Assembly (NCBI RefSeq): GCF_036946495.1 | Contig: NZ_JAQIIX010000002.1 | Span: 1,488,001-1,552,000 of the forward strand | Reading direction: 5' to 3' | Origin: Mycolicibacterium neoaurum | Lineage (GTDB): Bacteria; Actinomycetota; Actinomycetes; Mycobacteriales; Mycobacteriaceae | Length of the DNA stretch: 64,000 nucleotides | In this document: piece after piece, positions 59,558 through 64,000 of the stretch | How positions within the stretch are numbered: the first letter of the stretch is position 1 | Layout of the letters: each line of letters begins with the position of its first letter | The notes under the pieces: generated by a model | Databases searched by the model: none | The model's input: only the letters and a program-made list of their open reading frames with translations | What the model was told of the DNA's origin: nothing | Program-made: the position numbers and the translations under genes

Positions 59558-60172
59558 GTGAGTGCTGATCCGCCCTCCCCTGCAGCAGGAGATGGCCTGC
59601 GCGAGCGCAAGAAGCGAGAGATGCGCGCCCGCCTCAGCACGGTGGCGCTAGACCTCGCGATCGAGCACGGCGTCGCAGGGGTTCGCATCGAACAGATCGC
59701 GTCCGCAGCCGGAGTCTCACCGCGGACGTTCAACAATTACTTCCCCAGCAAAGAGGCGGCGATCGTAGGCGTCGCCGCGATCCGCGCCGATGTCTTCCGC
59801 GCGGCATTGCGTGCGCGCCCCGCCGACGAGCCACTTCCCGAAGCACTGCGCGCCGCCGCGGCCGCGCTGTTCGAAGATGAGCCTGACCGCGCCTGGATGG
59901 CCCGCTCTCGCCTCATCCGATCCGAGCCGTCGTTGTTCGCCGAGGAACGCAAGTCCGATATCGAGGTCGAACGGGTCCTGGCCGCCGAGATCGGTGACCG
60001 GACGGGCACCGACCCGCACGTCGACCTAACTCCACGGCTGGCCGCCGCGACCGTCATCGCCGCCATCCATACCGCGGTCCAGTACTGGCTGGATGTCCCT
60101 ACCGCCGGAACGCTACGGGAGGTCGTCGAACGGGCCATCGTGGATTGCCCGCTGGGCGGGCCAGGCCCATAG
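59558..60172 (+). CDS. TetR-family regulator
   Basis: This 204-residue regulator has an N-terminal HTH (IEQIASAAGVSPRTFNNYFPS region) preceded by a basic start RERKKREMRARL. The C-terminal half resembles the MftR-type ligand domain. GTG start at 59558 behind GAGGGGAC. Probably autoregulated together with the FAD monooxygenase upstream. Confidence 0.88.
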   Translation: MSADPPSPAAGDGLRERKKREMRARLSTVALDLAIEHGVAGVRIEQIASAAGVSPRTFNNYFPSKEAAIVGVAAIRADVFRAALRARPADEPLPEALRAAAAALFEDEPDRAWMARSRLIRSEPSLFAEERKSDIEVERVLAAEIGDRTGTDPHVDLTPRLAAATVIAAIHTAVQYWLDVPTAGTLREVVERAIVDCPLGGPGP

Positions 60173-60231
60173 CCAGCACCCCTGCCTCACACCCTTGCCT
60201 CATTCCGCAACCCGCCGTAGCGTAACCACTT

Positions 60232-62133
60232 GTGACGCGTAGCTTCCACGCCGGCAGACCGTTCGATACCCCCGACGCCGATATCGCCGCGGCATTGGAG
60301 CAGGTCAGCATTCCGACGCTGCTGCTGTCACTGGTTCACATCACCGGCGACCCGCGATTCATCCGCGACTTCAAACAGGCCGGCCTCTTTCTCAACGAGG
60401 TGCAAGGTTTCATGTCCGAGGAGGACAAGGCCCGCGCACGCGCCGAGGCCCTTCCCATCTTGACTGCGTACCGCGACGCCGGTTGCCCGGTACCGGAACC
60501 TCTTCCGCCGGAACTGATCCGAGAGATGCTCGATTGGGCAGCCTGTGAACACGTCGGCGAGGACAACCTGCCGCTGGTACTCGAGGAGCTCGACCTCGAC
60601 GGAATCGACCCACGGCGACCGCGTGTACTAGCGAGCACCGGCGACTTCCACGTCATCGTCATCGGCTGCGGTGAGTCCGGCATCTTGGCCGGCGTTCGGC
60701 TCAAGCAGGCCGGCATCGGCTTCACCATCCTGGAGAAGAACAGCGGACCCGGCGGAACCTGGTGGGAGAACAGCTATCCCGGAGCACGTGTCGACGTCGC
60801 CAACCACTTCTACTGTTACAGCTTCGAGCCCAGCAATCACTGGGACCACTTCTTCGCCGAACAGCCGGAACTGCGGCAGTACTTCGCCGATGTGGTGGAT
60901 CGCCACGAACTCGGCAAACACATCCGTTTCGACACCGAGGTACGGCAACTCGACTGGGATGGTGACCGATGGAACATCACCACCGGCGACGGCGCGACCT
61001 TCAGCGCCAACGCCGTCATCACCGCCGTCGGACAACTCAACCGCCCCAAGTTCCCGGACCTCCCTGGTGCCGAAACGTTCACCGGCCCGTCGTTCCATTC
61101 CGCTGCCTGGGATCACGGCGTCGATATCACCGGAAAGCGCGTCGCCCTGATCGGTGCCGGGGCAAGTGGATTCCAGATCGCACCCGCAATCGCCGACAAG
61201 GTGGCACGCCTCAACGTCTTTCAACGTACCGCCCAGTGGATGTTTCCCAATCCCATGTACCACGAGCCCGTGGCCGATGGCGTGCGGTGGGCAATGGAGC
61301 ACCTACCGTTCTACGGCCGCTGGTATCGCTTCCTGCTGCTGTGGCCAGGCGCGGACAAGGGTTTGGACGCCGCGCTGGTCGACCCCGACTACCAAGACCA
61401 GAGCAATGCCGTCAGCGAGATCAACGCCATCGCGCGCATCATGTTCACCGATTGGATCACCAACCAGGTCGGAGATGATCCCGACCTGCTGGCCAAGGTG
61501 TTACCCGACTACCCTGCCACCGGTAAACGCACCCTGCAGGACAACGGCAGTTGGTTGAGCACACTCAAACGCGACCATGTCGAGCTAATCAGGACCCCGA
61601 TAGAGCGCATCACCGAGACTGGAGTGGTCACCACCGACGGCGCCACCCATGATGCCGACATCATCGTGTACGCCACCGGATTCCGTGCCACCGACGTCTT
61701 GTTCCCGATCACCGTCACCGGCCGCGACGGTCTCGACCTGCACGAGGTGTGGGGCACCAGGCCGTATGCCTACCGCAGTATCACCGTGCCGGGCTTCCCC
61801 AACTTTTTCATGACCTACGGACCGGGCGCCCACCTGGCGCACGGCGGCAGCCTGATCCTGAACTCCGAGTTGCAAATGCGCTATATCAACCACTGCCTGG
61901 AGCACCTGGTCACCGCCAACCTGCGGTCCATCGAACCACTACCCGAGCCGACCACCGAATGGCACCGGCGGTCCCAGGATGAGATCCGCAAAACCGTCTG
62001 GGCTCACCCATCGATCACCCACTCGTACTTCAAGAACGACGACGGTGAGATCCACACCGTCAGCCCCTGGCGGCTGAGCACCTATCACGCTGCCGTGCGC
62101 GAACCCATCTGGTCGGACTTCCGAGAGGAATGA
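60232..62133 (+). CDS. Baeyer-Villiger monooxygenase, type I, N-terminally extended
   Basis: This FAD/NADPH enzyme inserts an oxygen next to a ketone. The 633-residue protein has FAD motif VIVIGCGESG (about 142-150), the BVMO fingerprint FTGPSFHSAAWD (283-294), and the NADPH motif ALIGAGASGFQ (306-315). About 135 residues before the FAD motif form a helical extension not present in the short BVMOs but known from the larger mycobacterial type. GTG start at 60232. Its stop overlaps the alcohol dehydrogenase start, so an alcohol-ketone-ester route is inferred. Confidence 0.9.
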   Translation: MTRSFHAGRPFDTPDADIAAALEQVSIPTLLLSLVHITGDPRFIRDFKQAGLFLNEVQGFMSEEDKARARAEALPILTAYRDAGCPVPEPLPPELIREMLDWAACEHVGEDNLPLVLEELDLDGIDPRRPRVLASTGDFHVIVIGCGESGILAGVRLKQAGIGFTILEKNSGPGGTWWENSYPGARVDVANHFYCYSFEPSNHWDHFFAEQPELRQYFADVVDRHELGKHIRFDTEVRQLDWDGDRWNITTGDGATFSANAVITAVGQLNRPKFPDLPGAETFTGPSFHSAAWDHGVDITGKRVALIGAGASGFQIAPAIADKVARLNVFQRTAQWMFPNPMYHEPVADGVRWAMEHLPFYGRWYRFLLLWPGADKGLDAALVDPDYQDQSNAVSEINAIARIMFTDWITNQVGDDPDLLAKVLPDYPATGKRTLQDNGSWLSTLKRDHVELIRTPIERITETGVVTTDGATHDADIIVYATGFRATDVLFPITVTGRDGLDLHEVWGTRPYAYRSITVPGFPNFFMTYGPGAHLAHGGSLILNSELQMRYINHCLEHLVTANLRSIEPLPEPTTEWHRRSQDEIRKTVWAHPSITHSYFKNDDGEIHTVSPWRLSTYHAAVREPIWSDFREE

Positions 62134-63161
62134 GCATGCGTTCTGTTGTCGTCGACGCCGAAGGCACCGTCAGCGTCCAGAGCCGTCCCGACCCGTCCCT
62201 GCCCGGCGCGGATGGTGCCATCATCGCCGTCGACGCAGCGGCGATCTGCGGATCAGATCTGCACTTCCTGGAGGGCCACTACCCGCTGGTCGGACCCGTC
62301 GCACTCGGCCACGAGGCAATCGGTACCGTTGTCGAAACCGGTTCGGAGGTAGCTGGTTTCGCCGTGGGCGATCGGGTATTGGTCTCCTCGGTAGCGGGCT
62401 GCGGCCAGTGTCCGGGCTGCGCAACCCGCGACCCCATCCGCTGTGTACTCGGGCCCCAGATCTTCGGATCCGGTGCGCTCGGCGGCGCACAGTCCGACTT
62501 GCTCGCGGTACCCGCGGCCGACTTCCAGCTACTCAAGATGCCGGAGGGCATCAGTACCGAGCAGGCCTTGCTGCTGACCGACAACCTGGCCACCGGATGG
62601 GCGGCAGCACTGCGCGCCGATATCCCGGTCGGCGGCACCGTGGCAGTGATCGGCCTCGGCGCGGTCGGTATGTGCGCACTGCGCAGTGCATTGACCCTCG
62701 GCGCAGCCACCGTATATGCGGTCGATCCGGTGCAGGCTCGCCGCGACCGAGCCGCCTCATGGGGTGCGGTGACCATCGATCCTCCTGCCGTGCAATCCAT
62801 TCGGGAAGCCACCGGCGGGCTGGGAGTCGACGCCGTTATCGATGCCGTCGGCACCGACACCACCATCAGCGATGCCATCGAGAGTGTGCGCACCGGTGGC
62901 ACGGTGTCGATCGTGGGTGTGCACGATCTGCAGCCCTATCCGCTGCCGGCACTGGCCTGCCTGATCCGCAGCCTCACGATCCGGCTGACCACCGCCCCCG
63001 TCCAACAGACCTGGCCCGCATTGATCCCGCTGTTACAGGCCGGCCGGCTCGACGTCGACGGTATCTTCACCACCACATTGCCGTTGGACGATGCCGCGGC
63101 CGGTTACGCGGCGGCGATGGCGCGGTCGGAGGACCACCTGAAGGTGCAGCTCATCCCCTGA
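62130..63161 (+). CDS. zinc-dependent alcohol dehydrogenase (MDR)
   Basis: This 343-residue medium-chain dehydrogenase has catalytic zinc ligands Cys40 and His61 with Glu62 (GHEAIG), a structural zinc lobe with Cys91, Cys94, Cys97 and Cys105, and the NAD motif VIGLGAVG. It starts on the ATG overlapping the BVMO stop. It may oxidise the alcohol that the BVMO then cleaves, or reduce the ester-derived product; the order is not determined by sequence. Confidence 0.92.
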   Translation: MSMRSVVVDAEGTVSVQSRPDPSLPGADGAIIAVDAAAICGSDLHFLEGHYPLVGPVALGHEAIGTVVETGSEVAGFAVGDRVLVSSVAGCGQCPGCATRDPIRCVLGPQIFGSGALGGAQSDLLAVPAADFQLLKMPEGISTEQALLLTDNLATGWAAALRADIPVGGTVAVIGLGAVGMCALRSALTLGAATVYAVDPVQARRDRAASWGAVTIDPPAVQSIREATGGLGVDAVIDAVGTDTTISDAIESVRTGGTVSIVGVHDLQPYPLPALACLIRSLTIRLTTAPVQQTWPALIPLLQAGRLDVDGIFTTTLPLDDAAAGYAAAMARSEDHLKVQLIP

Positions 63162-63635
63162 GCTCGCCGCCTCCATCCACAGCCTGCAGATTCTTCTTGC
63201 GCGCCTGAAGATCGCGGCGTACTGTCGAACACAAGTTCGAAGCGAAAGTGGCTCCCACGAGATATCCGGTGAGCCCGTGTCGGTGATCCAGTCACCGAGA
63301 GGTTCTACAGCTCCGACAGGATCTGTGCGAACCGACGTGCCTGAATGGCATTGTGCTGGCCCTTTACGAAAGGGTGGGTCCGGTATGTAGCCACCCATCA
63401 CGATTCTCTCACCGCCGTCGTGATCGGCGGTCACACTGCGAACAACGTGTCGCCTTTACGCTGCCGCAGGGCGAAAGCTGCTGTGCACCTTGACAACTAC
63501 ATAGTGAAACGCGCGCCTGGCGGGATCTGGTGAAAGCCGCATCCCTGGTCCCGCCACGCCGAACAGCTGCCCAACAGAACAACTGGGCCCGCGCATTTTG
63601 GTGGGCGGTCACATCCTGATCGACGGACGCGGACC
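63162..63635. other. 474-base non-coding stretch with a 13E12-type promoter relict
   Basis: No convincing gene. Bases 63205-63320 resemble the promoter of the HNH gene at 20532-21902: the SOS box and the following GGTGAGCC and CCGNGAGGTTC stretches align. The coding part is missing. A TTGACA occurs near 63490, but no gene follows. Confidence 0.6.
63225..63240 (+). promoter_or_regulatory. SOS box (LexA operator) without a downstream gene
   Basis: TCGAAC-ACAA-GTTCGA is a perfect match to the mycobacterial LexA consensus. Read on this strand it has the same spacer (ACAA) and flank as the box before the HNH gene. Confidence 0.75.
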
Positions 63636-64000
63636 CTAGACGAACGTCCGCTTCAGGTACCCCACCAGCGCGTCGGCATCCACCGCGCCGGTATAGCCCA
63701 GATGTCCGTCGGGACGCACCACCACGGCAGCGGGGCCACCCGCACCGTAAGCTGCGGCAAACTCGCCCATTCCGTCGCGCACCAAGGGCAGGGCGGTCGA
63801 CTCGACATCCGCGTCGGGATGGGCGATGACGTACACGTCGAGAAGGCCGTGTGCGGCACGCTCGGCGGCCTCGGCGGCGGTCTCCAGCTCCTCGAAACCC
63901 GTTGCTGTGTCGGCATACAACAGCAGGGTATGGCGAGTGCCTGCCAACAGGGTGAACAGTCGCATCGGCTCGGTCTCGGCCGCTCGGGTCAGCCCGCGTG
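63636..64000 (-). CDS. FAD-monooxygenase C-terminal part, cut by window
   Basis: The frame is open to the right edge, so the gene starts outside the window. The visible ~120 residues form the thioredoxin-like C-terminal domain of large PHBH-type aromatic hydroxylases (FTLLAGTRHTLLLYADTATG, AAVVVRPDGHLGYTGAVD). The catalytic FAD domain is not visible. The stop is at 63636. Confidence 0.75.
   Translation of the reverse strand, partial: RGLTRAAETEPMRLFTLLAGTRHTLLLYADTATGFEELETAAEAAERAAHGLLDVYVIAHPDADVESTALPLVRDGMGEFAAAYGAGGPAAVVVRPDGHLGYTGAVDADALVGYLKRTFV

Noticed and set aside
63345..63533. A 62-codon plus-strand frame
   Set aside because: No ribosome binding site, no family, and it lies in a region with relict features only.

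Overview
The window is high-GC actinobacterial DNA and most probably comes from a rapidly growing mycobacterium (Mycolicibacterium). From the left edge, gene order follows the Mycobacterium tuberculosis block Rv3710-Rv3723: leuA, dnaQ-like exonuclease, murT-gatD, recR, ybaB, ami1, an SRPBCC protein, an FAD oxidoreductase/cfa-type methyltransferase pair, dnaX, aspartate aminotransferase, the SRP RNA, tRNA-Ser and lucA. Homologues of Rv3730c/Rv3731 (primase-polymerase and LigC) follow. The assignments rest on protein motifs, lengths and remembered synteny; no database search was run.

Region by region: (1) 1-15061 is conserved housekeeping DNA: leucine synthesis, peptidoglycan amidation (MurT/GatD) and hydrolysis (Ami1), recombination (RecR), replication (DnaX), aspartate synthesis, protein targeting, lipid uptake and a secreted PDZ protease. 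(2) 15062-22797 holds NHEJ-type DNA repair genes, an acyl-CoA dehydrogenase, a threonine aldolase-type lyase, a 13E12/DUF222 HNH gene with an SOS box, and a LysE-type exporter. (3) 22823-36669 carries a formylglycine-generating enzyme, a glycogen debranching enzyme, an RsbQ/RsbP-like stress-signalling pair, a Mn/Zn-type ABC importer with a palindromic operator candidate, an efflux pump and assorted cell-envelope proteins. (4) 36654-45531 is a divergent amine/amino-sugar region: amine oxidase, aldehyde dehydrogenase and permease on the minus strand, facing a TetR-glycosyltransferase-glucosamine kinase-SIS operon. (5) 45536-46594 is a TspO/MarR divergent pair with a strong palindrome between them.

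(6) 46653-56112 is the most notable part: a bacterial microcompartment (BMC) locus of the Rhodococcus/Mycobacterium (RMM, aminoacetone/1-amino-2-propanol) type. A tightly packed minus-strand operon encodes a class III aminotransferase/phospho-lyase, a CoA-acylating aldehyde dehydrogenase, a trimeric shell protein, a helix-linker protein of unknown function, a pentameric vertex protein, a hexameric shell protein, a second trimeric shell protein, an APH-fold kinase, an SDR dehydrogenase and a GntR regulator. An APC permease is divergent. The inferred route is aminoacetone to 1-amino-2-propanol (SDR), to its phosphate (kinase), to propionaldehyde (PLP lyase), to propionyl-CoA (acylating ALDH), with the aldehyde step enclosed by the shell. 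Two copies of ATTGG-N5-CCAAT, one before gntR and one in the divergent promoter, are probable GntR operators. Two cargo-type amphipathic helices, at the C-terminus of the ALDH and the N-terminus of the unknown protein, share the core ELRALV.

(7) 56143-64000 holds a MarR/epimerase operon with tandem palindromes over its start, a second LysE-type exporter preceded by a small ORF, an FAD monooxygenase and TetR regulator, a Baeyer-Villiger monooxygenase overlapping a zinc alcohol dehydrogenase, a relict of a 13E12-type promoter that still has a perfect SOS box, and the 3' end of another FAD monooxygenase cut by the window edge. No CRISPR array, insertion sequence with a transposase, prophage or rRNA gene was seen.
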